A DNA stretch of 64,000 bases from assembly GCA_019116345.1 (NCBI GenBank), contig DXBV01000048.1:1-64000 (forward strand), in the 5' to 3' direction. The notes under the pieces were generated by a model. It did not search any database, was not told the origin of the DNA, and saw nothing but the letters and a program-made list of their open reading frames with translations. This DNA is from Candidatus Allofournierella merdipullorum. Its GTDB lineage: Bacteria > Bacillota > Clostridia > Oscillospirales > Ruminococcaceae. Every line of letters begins with the position of its first letter. Position 1 is the first letter of the stretch. The translations under genes were made by a program, and so were the position numbers. This document shows, piece after piece, positions 18,417-27,674 of this stretch.

Positions 18417-19661
18417 TTACATAATTGCCTGGCCCTGCATATAGTAAACGCCCATCTTCCAGAGGAAAAAGGCGCTCACCGCCGCCAGCAGCCAGCGGGC
18501 GGGGCGGGGGAGACTGGCCCCGATGAGGAAGAGAGGGATACACCCAAAGACGTAGCGTCCGCCGCTGATGAGCCAGCCGGCGAGGTAGCAAAGGCCGATA
18601 TAGGCCCCGCCCCAGATGAGCCAGTGGGTGGGGCATTGTTTCCACAGGCCCCAAAGAAGCAGGGCCATGGCGGCAAAATAGAGCGCCAGCTGGGCGTGGT
18701 AGAGGAACGGCGCGAGGCCGGGGTATTCCAGCGCCATCTGCCAGTGCTGGGTCAGATTTTCGCTGATCCACTTCACCGACTGATACCAGGGAGGCGCGCG
18801 CTGAAACTCCATAAAAGCGAAGGGGTCGCCGAAGAGCCGGGCGTTGAGGGCCAGATACCCGCCCCAGGCCAGCAGGGGCAGGGCCAGCGCCAGGGAGGCG
18901 GGGCCCTGTTTTTGCTGCCGCCTTGCCCGCAGCCAGAGGTAAACCAGGGGCAGCAGCAGCACCAGGCCCTGGTTGCGGCAGAGGGCCGCCAGGGCCCCCA
19001 GCACACCGGCGGGCAGCCAGCGGCCGCGGCGGGCGAAGTACATGCACAGCAGGCAGAGCAGGAGGAACAGGCTCTCGGTGAACACGCCCAAAGCGAAGAA
19101 GCCGAAGGGGTAAAAAGCCATCAGCGCCACGGCGCAGACCGCCTGTTCTTTGGGCAGGTCCTGCCCCGCCAGCGCCAGCATCGCCGCGCCCGCGCCGCCC
19201 CAGCACAGCCAGCTCACGGCGAGGGCCGCCCCCTCCCAGCTGACCGAAAAGGGAGTCAGCAGGGTGTGGACCAGCCGCACCGCCAGCGGGTAGAGGGGAT
19301 AAAACACGATGTATTTGGCCGCGTCGCCCTCGGCCACATAGCCCTGCCGGGCCAGCAGCAGGTAGTGGGGGCTGTCGCCGGCGGTGGTGAATCGCTCCCA
19401 AAAGCAGCGCAAAAAGGCCTCAAGGCCGCCGCTCTGGCCCAGATCCAGCCAGCCCAGCCAGACGAAGAAACACTGCGCCGCCAGAACGCCCAGCGCGGCC
19501 AGGGCCAGCGCCCCCGGGCCGGGGGCCCAGCGGGGAGCGGCGGGCCGGGCGGGCACGGCGGGCCAGAACACAAGGCCCAGCCGCTTTGCGCACCGCAGCG
19601 CCAGCAGCGCCACAAAGAGGAGCATCAGCCCTCCGCCGAAATGACCCAGAAAAACGCCCAT
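18417..19661 (-). CDS. PIG-V-like GT-C family mannosyltransferase
   Basis: A 414-residue polytopic membrane protein with about ten hydrophobic segments. The first extracytoplasmic loop holds GDSPHYLLLARQGY, then FYPLYPLAVR, the motif pattern of PIG-V/GPI mannosyltransferase II-like bacterial enzymes; the Asp serves as the GT-C catalytic acid. It should use a polyprenyl-phosphate sugar on the outer face of the membrane to decorate a lipid or protein. It lies 13 bp after a second GT-C gene, suggesting a two-gene surface glycosylation operon. Confidence 0.8.
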   Translation of the reverse strand: MGVFLGHFGGGLMLLFVALLALRCAKRLGLVFWPAVPARPAAPRWAPGPGALALAALGVLAAQCFFVWLGWLDLGQSGGLEAFLRCFWERFTTAGDSPHYLLLARQGYVAEGDAAKYIVFYPLYPLAVRLVHTLLTPFSVSWEGAALAVSWLCWGGAGAAMLALAGQDLPKEQAVCAVALMAFYPFGFFALGVFTESLFLLLCLLCMYFARRGRWLPAGVLGALAALCRNQGLVLLLPLVYLWLRARRQQKQGPASLALALPLLAWGGYLALNARLFGDPFAFMEFQRAPPWYQSVKWISENLTQHWQMALEYPGLAPFLYHAQLALYFAAMALLLWGLWKQCPTHWLIWGGAYIGLCYLAGWLISGGRYVFGCIPLFLIGASLPRPARWLLAAVSAFFLWKMGVYYMQGQAIM

Positions 19662-19674
19662 GGGCTTCCTCCTC

Positions 19675-20871
19675 TCAGTGGCTCAGCATATAGGCCGCGC
19701 CGTAGAAATTGAACAGCGCGCCCGCCGCCGTCAGCCACACCGCGCCGCCGCCGAAGGGGCGCCGGGGCCGGGCCAGATACCACCAGAGGGCCAGCGGGAT
19801 GAGGTCCACGGTGTAGCGGGCGCCGAACTGCCAGCCGCCCATGGTGCGGTGAAGGCACAGGGCGACCAGGGTGATGAGCGCCAGCGCGGGGGCCAGCAGG
19901 TCTTTGGGCGCAAGGCGCTTTTGAGCCGCCGCCCCCGCGATGTCGATGGCCCACAGCAAAAAGACAGGGCTTGCCAGAAACAGGCAGAAGCCGTTGAAGG
20001 TGGGGAAGGAGAGATCCAGCGAGGCGGTGAGGGTGACGGGACGCAGCACGCCCCACAGGTTGGCCCAGAAGTTCTCGGTGGTGAACTGGCCGCCGTCCCG
20101 CACGAACTCCGGGAGGTAGGAGTGGCCGAACTCGAAGGGGCTGCCGAACCGGATGAAGTTATACCAGCCCAGCGCCAGCGCCACGGCGGCGGCGGGAGCG
20201 GTGAAGGCCAGCAGGCGCCGCCACCGGCGGGTCTTGACCGCGTTCAGGGCGGCGGGCAACCAGAGGGCGAAGGCCAACAGGGCAGTGAAGGGGCGGCAGC
20301 CCACCGCCAGCGCCACCAGAAAGAAGGCGGGGACGTACTGTTTTTTCAGCCAGAAGAACAGGCCCCAGACGGTGAAGGCGAAGTTGAGCACCTGGGCCTG
20401 GAACCAGACGCCGCCGCTGCACGCCAGCCAGAAAAACCCGCTGGAGAGGGTGGCCAGCAGCGCCCACCCGGCGCAGGCCCGGGGGGTGTGGCCGGTGCGC
20501 CAGAAGCAGAGGTAGACCCCGGCCAGGGCGGCCAGCGCCCACAGCGCCTGCCACAGATTGCCCAGGGAAAGCCCCAGCGCCGCCGCCGGCAGCACCAGCA
20601 CCGAGGGCACCGGCGGGAAGGAGAGATAATACTTTCCGTTATAAATCGCAAGTTCCAACCAGGGGTATTTTTCGCCGTTGGCGATGGAGACCCGCCCTTC
20701 CAGCCAGTTTTGGGCCTGCAACAGATAGCTGTCGTAGGCGTTGGCGTCCAGCAGGGTGCCCCCCGCCAGCGAGTGATAGAGCACGAGAGCCAGCGCCAGC
20801 AGCGAAAGGCTGCCCGCCAGCGCCTGAAGATGGCGGCGGTCAAAGGCGCGGGAAAAGGGCGACGGTGCCAC
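19675..20871 (-). CDS. GT-C type membrane glycosyltransferase (ArnT/PMT-like)
   Basis: A 398-residue multi-pass membrane protein. The first extracellular loop carries DANAYDSYLLQAQNWLEG followed by YYLSFPPVPSVLVLPAA, a GT-C (ArnT/PMT-like) pattern with an acidic residue after TM1. Acceptor and donor cannot be inferred, although the downstream PIG-V-like enzyme suggests shared surface glycosylation. I place the start at GTG 20871 because GAAAGGAGG is 8 nt upstream. The frame continues upstream only across a TATAAT (20908-20913), which is likely its promoter. Confidence 0.78.
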   Translation of the reverse strand: MAPSPFSRAFDRRHLQALAGSLSLLALALVLYHSLAGGTLLDANAYDSYLLQAQNWLEGRVSIANGEKYPWLELAIYNGKYYLSFPPVPSVLVLPAAALGLSLGNLWQALWALAALAGVYLCFWRTGHTPRACAGWALLATLSSGFFWLACSGGVWFQAQVLNFAFTVWGLFFWLKKQYVPAFFLVALAVGCRPFTALLAFALWLPAALNAVKTRRWRRLLAFTAPAAAVALALGWYNFIRFGSPFEFGHSYLPEFVRDGGQFTTENFWANLWGVLRPVTLTASLDLSFPTFNGFCLFLASPVFLLWAIDIAGAAAQKRLAPKDLLAPALALITLVALCLHRTMGGWQFGARYTVDLIPLALWWYLARPRRPFGGGAVWLTAAGALFNFYGAAYMLSH

Positions 20872-20914
20872 GGGCGGGGCCTCCTTTCGGGCTTGGTTTT
20901 CGTTATTATACCAC

Positions 20915-20950
20915 AAAAAGCCGCCCCGGAGAAAAGTTCTCCGGGGCGGC
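20915..20950 (-). terminator. Terminator of the beta-helix surface protein gene
   Basis: Fourteen-pair stem GCCGCCCCGGAGAA / TTCTCCGGGGCGGC (20920-20933, 20937-20950) followed by TTTTT on the minus strand. Confidence 0.93.
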
Positions 20951-20957
20951 GGGTCAT

Positions 20958-23900
20958 TTATTGCTGTTCGTCGTCACTTCTTCTGCGCAAAATCAGAATG
21001 ACCGCCAGTCCGATCAGCGCGGCCAGTGCCAGACCCAGCAGGGCCAGGCCCCAGGGGAAGCCGGAGGCCGGCTCCTGCCCCTGGGAGGGCGCGGGGCTCT
21101 CGGTGGGAAGGGGCTCCGGGGTGGCCGTGGGCTCGGCGCTGGCGGAGGGTTCCGGGGCAGCCGAGGGCTCCGGCGTGGCAGTGGGGGCCGGGGTGGGCTT
21201 TGCGGTGGCCGCCGGCTTCGGGGCCGGGGTCGCAGCCGGAGCCGCCGTGGGCACGGGCGTGGCCGTGGGCGACGGGGTCCACTCCATCCAGTCCAGACGG
21301 GTGAGAAGCGCCTGGCAGCGGGCCAGCATACTCTCCACCTTATCCTGTTCCGCCTGGGTGGCGTCGGTGAGGTCGATGCCCTTCAGGGTCGCTTCCAGCG
21401 CCTGCAGCCGGGGCCGGTCGCCGCTGGTGACGGTTTGCTCCGTGAGCCCCTCCATCACCTTTTCCAGGTCGGACAGCGGCTTCATTTCCACGGTGACGGA
21501 GGTCACGTTGCCCGCCTTGTCGGTGACGACAACGGCATAGGTGGCCTCGGTGTCGCCGGCCAGGGTGAAGTCAGCGGCAACGGCGTCGCCGTTCACCGCC
21601 ACGGTGTTCAGGTTCTCGTCGCTGGCCTTCAGCGCCTGGGTCACATAGTAGCTGGCGCCGTTCTCCACGCCGGTGATGGCGGGGGCGGTGGCGTCCAGCA
21701 CAAGGCCGTCGGAACTGATCCAGGCGGTGTTGCCCGCGTAGTCGGTGATCTTTGCGTAGATCACCAGCTTGTCGTCCGGCCGGATGGTGAATACGCCCTG
21801 GTATGGGGTGAATTCCTTTTGCTGCACCTCCGCAAAGGAGAGGGCCGTGCCCCCGCTGTGGATGTAGTATTCCACCTTGGGCGCCTTGTCGGGGGTGTAG
21901 CCACCCACATGCTGGCTGTCGTCGTCGGCGGTAATGCTCACCCTCAAAGATCTCCCAAAGACGAAAGAGTCAAAGGTGATCTTCCCCGGGTCGAGGAATT
22001 TGTCAAAGATCGTATCATTGATCCCCTCCACCGATATTTCGCCGGCGGGGTACCGAGTGTCCTCTTCCAGCGGGCCGTAGGCCCCGCCGCACCTTTCGCA
22101 CACCGCCTGCAAAAAGTAGGTGGCTTCGCCGCCGGTGCAGGCTTCCTTCTCCACCTCGTCGCAGTCCGGCCGCCGGCAGGTGCGGGTGTGGGTGTCGTCG
22201 CCGTTGGAGGCCCAGACGCCCCAGTCGTGGCCCAGAGCCTGAATGACCTTCCAGGAGTCTAAATCGGCGATGGGCGTGTCGCAGGCTGCGTCCTTAAACG
22301 GCGCGCCGCAAACGCTGCACTCATAATAGGCTTTGACGCCCGGCTCGGTGCAGGTGGCCGGCTGCTCCGGCTGCGGCACTCCCACATGGGCGTGTTCCAC
22401 CTGAACGGTGAGGTCCAGCTCCACGGTGTTGTAGTTCGCCGTATCGGCGGGGGTGTAGACGGCGAGGAATGTCTGCGTTCCCTCCTGTTCGGGAACGGCG
22501 GCGCCGTTCTTCCAGGCCCAGCCCTGGGGCAGCGCTACGTCGGAGAGAGGCTTGCCCAGCCGGGCGGTAAGGCCGGTGGGCTCCGTGTAAGCGGGCGTGG
22601 CTTTGGCGATGGTCAGGTCAAAACTGGTCTCGGCGTACCATTTTTCGACCGCATTCAGGCACTTGGCCCGGATGGTGTAGGCGCCGGCGTTCGTGGGCCA
22701 GCCGGAAACAGGGCTGCCTGCCGCGTCCGTGCAGGAGTACTCCAGCAGCGTGGTCCCGTTGGGGATAATGGTGAAGTCCTCGCCCGGCACCACCGGCTGG
22801 CTGTCGTAGGTGATCGTTCCCTGATTCAGGCTCGCCGCGTCGTTCTTCACGGCGTACACTCCGTAGGAGTAGCCCTCCTTGTAAGCGGGGTCGTAATACG
22901 GGTCGCCGGCGTTTCCGCTTATGGGGAGCATTTTGCTGTTGTTGCCCACCTGGATATTGGGATCTGTCGGCTCGACGTCAAAATAGCCGCCGTGGAGAGT
23001 GACCTTCTGCTGGCCGTCCGTCGTGATTTTGGAAATGCTGCAGTAGCCGCCGTATATGAGCCATTTTGCGTTTGTCAGCGTCACCGAACTGCTTCGGACG
23101 GTGCCCTTATCCATTGTCACATTGACGTTTGTCGCCTGTATATTGCCACTGATGGTGCTCTCGAAGGCTCCTCCCCTGCCGATCTTGAGTATGGAGTTTT
23201 CGCCGTTCCCCCAAAAAACCAGGTCGTTGTCACTATCGACCTGTGTTCCGTTGAATTCGACGAGCCATTGTTCACCGGCCACAAACATGCCGCCGCCTCT
23301 GGCTGCGGTGTTTCCGGACAATAAACCACGGAAATTATTACTGCTGTTGAGATAAATTTCGCAGTCGACCGTGGCCCAGATGCCGCCGCCGTCGCCGGTG
23401 GCGCTGTTTTCTCTGAATTGCGCGTTTATGCCCAGTTCGCCGCCGGAAGACAGATACACGCCGCCGCCGTTCGAGGCGGTGTTGGACCGGAAGTATCCCG
23501 AGTTCATGGCGATGCGCACGTTTTCACCCGCGCAAATGCCGCCGCCGCTGCCGGTGGCTTGGTTTCTGCTGATAGCGGCGTCGTCCATTCTATAATAGAG
23601 GCCATCGGCAGCAGGCCCGGCCAGGTAAACGCCGCCGCCGTCGCTGCCGGCGGTGTTTTCCGTAACGGCGCTGTAAACAATCAAGTCGCTGCTCTCCTCC
23701 GCATAGACGCCGCCGCCGTCTGCATTGGCGGTGTTGCTTCGGATTCCGGAGTTTTCCCGAAGCCAGCAGGTGGCGCCGGAGGCCACATACACACCGCCGC
23801 CGTACGAGGCGGTGTTGTCGGTAACTTCGGCATAGCCGTCGACGGTGCATTTGCCGCCGGCCACATACACGCCGCCGCCGTTGCCTTTTTTGGCCGTGTT

Positions 23901-24848
23901 GCCGGCGATGCTGGCACCGGCGTCCATGGCGCCGTCGATGGTGCACTCGCCGCCGGCCACATACACACCGCCGCCGTTTCGGGCCGTGTTGCCGTTGACT
24001 TCGGCATAGCCGTCGATGATGCATTTGCCGCCGGCCACATACACGCCGCCGCCGTTGCCGTTTTCGTTTTTGTTGTTTTGGATCGTGCCGCCGGTGATGG
24101 TGCAAACGCCGCCGTTCACACTCACACCGCTCTCATCATATGCATTTTGGATCGTGCCGTCGTTGATGGTGCAGACGCCGCCGTTCACCGTAATGCCTTT
24201 TACAGTGCCGCCGTTGATGGTGCAGGCTCCGCTGGTCACCACCCTGCCGCTCACCTCGGCGCCGTCATAGAGATTGAGGGTGCCGCCTTCTTTCACCGTG
24301 ATGGTTCTCTTCACGGTGCCATAGATGTCTGCCGTGCATCCGCTTTCCACCGTGATGGTCCCGTTCACGGTGCTGCCGGCGCCCACGGTCAATGAACCCG
24401 TTTGGGGACTATAGGTTTTCACCTCGATATCGCCGCTGACAGTTACATTCTCCGTAAGGGTCAATGGTTCATAAACCTCGATCGGCCCGCCCGTGACGGT
24501 GAGTTCTCCCTTGCCGCTGCAACTTTCAATGGTGAGAGGTGCAGTTACAATGAATTCCCTATTTTTCGGAACCGCCGCGAGTTTCACTATCAGGGTACGG
24601 CCCGCAAGGCAAAGGATTTGATTATTATCGCCCTGAAATATAACACCGTTTTCTATTACTATATCATTGCGGTGCAGGTAATAGGCGGGCTTGTTAAGAG
24701 CGCCGCCTGCTGCCGGCATATACGCCCATTCACTGTCACTGTGGCCGCCGTGGTCGGCGGCAAACCCCGCCCCGGGCAGCACAAGGGCCAGCGCCGCGAG
24801 GCATGCCGCGCCCCGCAGCAGCGCGGCGCGAATGGATGACTTTTTCAT
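20958..24848 (-). CDS. Large beta-helix surface protein with C-terminal anchor
   Basis: A 1296-residue secreted protein. It has a signal peptide (1-30, Lys/Arg start, LAALALVLPGAGFA), a right-handed beta-helix made of many NGGGVYV-type rungs (about 85-560; near-identical DNA repeats at about 23,780-24,100), two MBG-like modules, a Cys-rich stretch (CSVCG, CERCGG), Ig-like domains, a Pro/Thr/Ala stalk, one transmembrane helix and an RRRSDDEQQ tail. LPTES near the end is not a true LPxTG, so anchoring is probably by the helix. Its start overlaps the tetR stop by 4 bp. Likely an adhesin. Confidence 0.85.
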   Translation of the reverse strand: MKKSSIRAALLRGAACLAALALVLPGAGFAADHGGHSDSEWAYMPAAGGALNKPAYYLHRNDIVIENGVIFQGDNNQILCLAGRTLIVKLAAVPKNREFIVTAPLTIESCSGKGELTVTGGPIEVYEPLTLTENVTVSGDIEVKTYSPQTGSLTVGAGSTVNGTITVESGCTADIYGTVKRTITVKEGGTLNLYDGAEVSGRVVTSGACTINGGTVKGITVNGGVCTINDGTIQNAYDESGVSVNGGVCTITGGTIQNNKNENGNGGGVYVAGGKCIIDGYAEVNGNTARNGGGVYVAGGECTIDGAMDAGASIAGNTAKKGNGGGVYVAGGKCTVDGYAEVTDNTASYGGGVYVASGATCWLRENSGIRSNTANADGGGVYAEESSDLIVYSAVTENTAGSDGGGVYLAGPAADGLYYRMDDAAISRNQATGSGGGICAGENVRIAMNSGYFRSNTASNGGGVYLSSGGELGINAQFRENSATGDGGGIWATVDCEIYLNSSNNFRGLLSGNTAARGGGMFVAGEQWLVEFNGTQVDSDNDLVFWGNGENSILKIGRGGAFESTISGNIQATNVNVTMDKGTVRSSSVTLTNAKWLIYGGYCSISKITTDGQQKVTLHGGYFDVEPTDPNIQVGNNSKMLPISGNAGDPYYDPAYKEGYSYGVYAVKNDAASLNQGTITYDSQPVVPGEDFTIIPNGTTLLEYSCTDAAGSPVSGWPTNAGAYTIRAKCLNAVEKWYAETSFDLTIAKATPAYTEPTGLTARLGKPLSDVALPQGWAWKNGAAVPEQEGTQTFLAVYTPADTANYNTVELDLTVQVEHAHVGVPQPEQPATCTEPGVKAYYECSVCGAPFKDAACDTPIADLDSWKVIQALGHDWGVWASNGDDTHTRTCRRPDCDEVEKEACTGGEATYFLQAVCERCGGAYGPLEEDTRYPAGEISVEGINDTIFDKFLDPGKITFDSFVFGRSLRVSITADDDSQHVGGYTPDKAPKVEYYIHSGGTALSFAEVQQKEFTPYQGVFTIRPDDKLVIYAKITDYAGNTAWISSDGLVLDATAPAITGVENGASYYVTQALKASDENLNTVAVNGDAVAADFTLAGDTEATYAVVVTDKAGNVTSVTVEMKPLSDLEKVMEGLTEQTVTSGDRPRLQALEATLKGIDLTDATQAEQDKVESMLARCQALLTRLDWMEWTPSPTATPVPTAAPAATPAPKPAATAKPTPAPTATPEPSAAPEPSASAEPTATPEPLPTESPAPSQGQEPASGFPWGLALLGLALAALIGLAVILILRRRSDDEQQ

Positions 24849-25474
24849 GTGGATTCCTCCTTTCCTGCCGCCGTTCCGCCCTTCGCAGCGGGACGGCTGT
24901 TGTTTTTTGCCGCCAGCACCGCACGCAGCGAGGTGCGGATGGCGTTCAGCTGCAAGTTCAGATATTCCTCGTCCTCAAACAGGGCGTAGTGGACGCAGGC
25001 CCGCACAAAGGAATAGGTCATGCCCTGGATGTAGTCCGCCGGCAGGCCCAGCTTGCCGGAAAGCTGCCGGGCATACTCCCCATAGCGCCGGTTCACACCC
25101 TCGAAAAACTCCCTGCCGCTTTGGCGGTATTTCGGGCTGGCATACACCTGATACATAAAGCGGTATTTCGCGCCGTGCATCTCGGCGGTGACGCGGGGCA
25201 TCTGGCGCAGAAAACGCTCGATGTCCGGCGCGTTTTTGGGCGCCAGCGCCATGAAATCGTCCTCCACTTTGGCCATGCAATGGGCCGTCGCCTCAATGAC
25301 GATGCGTTCCATGTTGCCGAAATAATACACCAGCGCCGCGTTGGACACCCCGCAGGCCTGTGAGAGCATCTTCATCGTTGTGTTCTCCAGCCCGTTTTCA
25401 CAAAAGACGTCGAAGCATTTTTCCAAAAGCTCCGTCGCCCGGGGCGAGCGCAGTCGGTTTTCGATGAGGGCCAC
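24845..25474 (-). CDS. TetR-family regulator of the surface-protein operon
   Basis: A 209-residue TetR-type regulator. The N-terminal HTH (about residues 10-57, ENTTMKMLSQACGVSNAALVYYFGN) is followed by an all-helical ligand domain. I take GTG 25474 as start, with AAGGA 10 nt upstream. The longer frame beginning ATG-ATG at 25549 would run through the promoter and the CTTACT/AGTAAG operator-like dyad. The stop overlaps the start of the beta-helix protein (ATGA), so one transcript makes both. The dyad suggests autoregulation, and thereby control of the adhesin. Confidence 0.85.
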   Translation of the reverse strand: MALIENRLRSPRATELLEKCFDVFCENGLENTTMKMLSQACGVSNAALVYYFGNMERIVIEATAHCMAKVEDDFMALAPKNAPDIERFLRQMPRVTAEMHGAKYRFMYQVYASPKYRQSGREFFEGVNRRYGEYARQLSGKLGLPADYIQGMTYSFVRACVHYALFEDEEYLNLQLNAIRTSLRAVLAAKNNSRPAAKGGTAAGKEEST

Positions 25475-25486
25475 CTCCTGAATTTC

Positions 25487-25506
25487 CTTACTAACCGGGC
25501 AGTAAG
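25487..25506. promoter_or_regulatory. Operator-like inverted repeat upstream of tetR
   Basis: CTTACT-8 nt-AGTAAG, between the predicted transcription start and the GTG start codon. Position and symmetry fit binding by the TetR dimer encoded just downstream. Inference. Confidence 0.5.
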
Positions 25507-25544
25507 TTCCCGAAGAAAAAAACAGCGGTCTCTCCGCTTTTTTC

Positions 25545-25574
25545 ATCATAGCACGGCGGCGGCAGGGCTCACAA
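25545..25574 (-). promoter_or_regulatory. Promoter of tetR-surface protein operon
   Basis: TTGTGA (25569-25574), 18-nt spacer, TATGAT (25545-25550) on the minus strand, immediately upstream of the dyad. Confidence 0.55.
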
Positions 25575-25611
25575 CCCCTCCGCCTGTACAAAAACAGGGT
25601 GCCTTTTTGTT

Positions 25612-25654
25612 AAAACAAGACAAAGGAGCACCGCGGCAAAGGCCGCGATGCTCC
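25612..25654 (-). terminator. Terminator of the DUF4173-like gene
   Basis: Thirteen-base arms GGAGCACCGCGGC / GCCGCGATGCTCC (25625-25637, 25642-25654, one mismatch) followed by a T-rich tail on the minus strand. Confidence 0.8.
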
Positions 25655-25677
25655 CGAAAAGGCTGTTGTTTTTTCGG

Positions 25678-27216
25678 TCAGTTCCACGGGGACTGTTTCT
25701 CCGGCATGGAAAGCAGCCAGTCGCCGATGTCCTCCGCTTCCACGATGCCGCACGCCGCCAGCTGCCGGTTGGCGGCCCGCAGCCAAAGGTCCGGCTGGGA
25801 GAGGCAGAGCGCCAGGAACATGCCGCAGAACACGGCGGCCGCCGCCCGCACCACGGGGAAAGGGCGGAACAGGCTGACCAGCGCCAGCACCGTGAGCACC
25901 GCCAGCACCAGAATGAACCAGCTGGAGACGATGCGGTTCGGGGTGAAGCCGAAGCGGCGGATGTAAAGCACCATCTTGCTGGCCCCCACCAGGGCGAACA
26001 AGAGGTTCGAAAGGCAGAGAGCGGCGGCCAGGCCCTTCAGCACCGGGCTTTGGCGCAGCGGGACACGGCTGGCCTTGGCGGCGGCGGTGAGCACCGAGAA
26101 GTTGAGCACCACCACGGCGCACAGCTCAAAGAAGCCACGGCGGGCGTATCCGGCGGCGGTGAAGCCGGCGGGCAGCCGGCCGAAAAAGCCGCCGGTGAGG
26201 TAGTTCAGCTGGATGGAAAAGAAGAGGACGTAAAGCACCAGCAGCAGCGCAAGGCAGAAGGCCAGCGCGCCGGCGGGGGCAAGGCGCAGCTTTTCCGCCT
26301 CGGCCCGCAGGGATGCGCCCCGGGCGGGGTCGGGGGTTTTTCGCAGCGCGCCCGCCGCCAGCCCGAAGAGATAGGCGCCCACCGGCAGGCCCAGCAGAAA
26401 GAGGGACACCTGGGTGAACACTGCTTCGGGCAGGGTGATCCAGCTTAAGAAGTTTTCCAGCGCCGCGCCGAAGGCTTCGTCCGCACCGGCCAGTAGCCCC
26501 GCAGCCAGCGCCAGCACCGGCACCGCCACGCACAGGGTGACCACTCCGGCCCAGAAATTTCCCTTTTTGCGCCCGGAAAGGCCGCGGAGCCAGTCCGTCA
26601 GAGCACGCAGCAGCACCCGAATGCGCAGAAAGAAATTGCCGAAGGGCAGGATCACCAGCGCCCGCAGCGTGTCCAGGGGGAGGAAGGGGCCGGTGCGGCC
26701 TTCGGTGAGGGAGCCGGTGCGGGCCAGCACCCAGTAGGCGGCGGCGAGATGCAGGGCGAAAAACTCCCAGTTCTGCACCGCGTCGTGGTAGAAGAAAGCG
26801 GAAATTTTAAAGATGTAGTCCGCCGCCAGCAGGCCCCACAGCGCCAGCCACAGCCGGCTTTCTTTTGGGGCGGGGCGGTTCGCGGCCCGGCACATCCATT
26901 CCACCCCGAAAAAGAACAAAAGGCAGAAAAGGGGCATGAACATCAGGCTGTTGCCGTAGCCCACCCAGGACCACCGGGCGTAGGCCCAGCCCAACAGCCA
27001 GCTGAAAAGGGCCGCGGGCACCATCCACCTGGGCAGCGGCGGGCGGGCGGGGGAGGCGGGCGCGGGGGCCGGCGGTTCACCGGCGGCTCCGGGGCCGTAG
27101 GCCGGGGGCGTTTTTTCGCCGCTCACAAGGGGCGGGGCAGGCTCCATGGCCTGATTTTTGGGTGCAGGAAAGACAGGGGGGCAGGCGCTGCCCTCCGTTT
27201 TGCGGGGTTCCATCAT
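25678..27216 (-). CDS. DUF4153/DUF4173-like polytopic membrane protein
   Basis: About 512 residues. A Pro/Ala-rich cytosolic N-terminus (about 60 residues) is followed by roughly twelve hydrophobic segments. The block NYLTGGFFGRLPAGFTAAGYARRGFFELC and the late SSWFILVLA region resemble the DUF4173 family; function is unknown. AAAGGAGGG precedes two consecutive ATGs (27216 and 27213), either of which may be used. It follows two lipoprotein genes and an HTH/DUF2975 pair on the same strand and could be the last gene of that transcription unit. Confidence 0.75.
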   Translation of the reverse strand: MMEPRKTEGSACPPVFPAPKNQAMEPAPPLVSGEKTPPAYGPGAAGEPPAPAPASPARPPLPRWMVPAALFSWLLGWAYARWSWVGYGNSLMFMPLFCLLFFFGVEWMCRAANRPAPKESRLWLALWGLLAADYIFKISAFFYHDAVQNWEFFALHLAAAYWVLARTGSLTEGRTGPFLPLDTLRALVILPFGNFFLRIRVLLRALTDWLRGLSGRKKGNFWAGVVTLCVAVPVLALAAGLLAGADEAFGAALENFLSWITLPEAVFTQVSLFLLGLPVGAYLFGLAAGALRKTPDPARGASLRAEAEKLRLAPAGALAFCLALLLVLYVLFFSIQLNYLTGGFFGRLPAGFTAAGYARRGFFELCAVVVLNFSVLTAAAKASRVPLRQSPVLKGLAAALCLSNLLFALVGASKMVLYIRRFGFTPNRIVSSWFILVLAVLTVLALVSLFRPFPVVRAAAAVFCGMFLALCLSQPDLWLRAANRQLAACGIVEAEDIGDWLLSMPEKQSPWN

Positions 27217-27262
27217 CAAACCCTCCTTTTATTCATTTATAGATGCGGCCGGTCTGCGCCGC

Positions 27263-27658
27263 TCATTCACTCAAATCGGTGACCATCACCCACAGGAGCT
27301 GGTCGGTCTCATACACTCCCTCGTAGGGGCTCTCGATGTACCATTTGTTCTTTTCCGGGTAGACGAAAACCGTCTGCTCGCTGCCGTCCTCCAGCACAAA
27401 GTGCACCGAGGCCATGTCCTCTTTGTCCGGCACGTCCTGCACGGTGGCCTTGCGGGTGGGTTCGGCGGCGGCCATGTCCTCCAGCAGCATCTCGATCCAG
27501 CCCGGGCCGGTGCGGACGACGCTTTCGCCCTCGTATTCCAGCCGCACTTCGGTCACATCGTCGGCAGCGGGCAGGGTGAGCGGCCCGGCTTTGGCCGCGC
27601 AGGCGGAGCAGAGCAGCAGCAGCCCCGCCATAATGAGAGTCCAGATGGGTCGTTTCAT
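27263..27658 (-). CDS. Small lipoprotein, DUF5301-like
   Basis: 131 residues: a signal peptide with lipobox LCSAC (Cys near residue 20), then a compact beta-rich domain (EVRLEYEGESV, SEQTVFVYPEKNKWYIESPYEGVYETD). The ending pattern, with the predicted peptide YIESPYEGVY, resembles small DUF5301 lipoproteins common in Clostridia; this is tentative. It sits 16 bp behind another lipoprotein gene and is probably co-expressed with it. Function is unknown. Confidence 0.72.
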   Translation of the reverse strand: MKRPIWTLIMAGLLLLCSACAAKAGPLTLPAADDVTEVRLEYEGESVVRTGPGWIEMLLEDMAAAEPTRKATVQDVPDKEDMASVHFVLEDGSEQTVFVYPEKNKWYIESPYEGVYETDQLLWVMVTDLSE

Positions 27659-27674
27659 CGGGTCAGTCCCCCTT

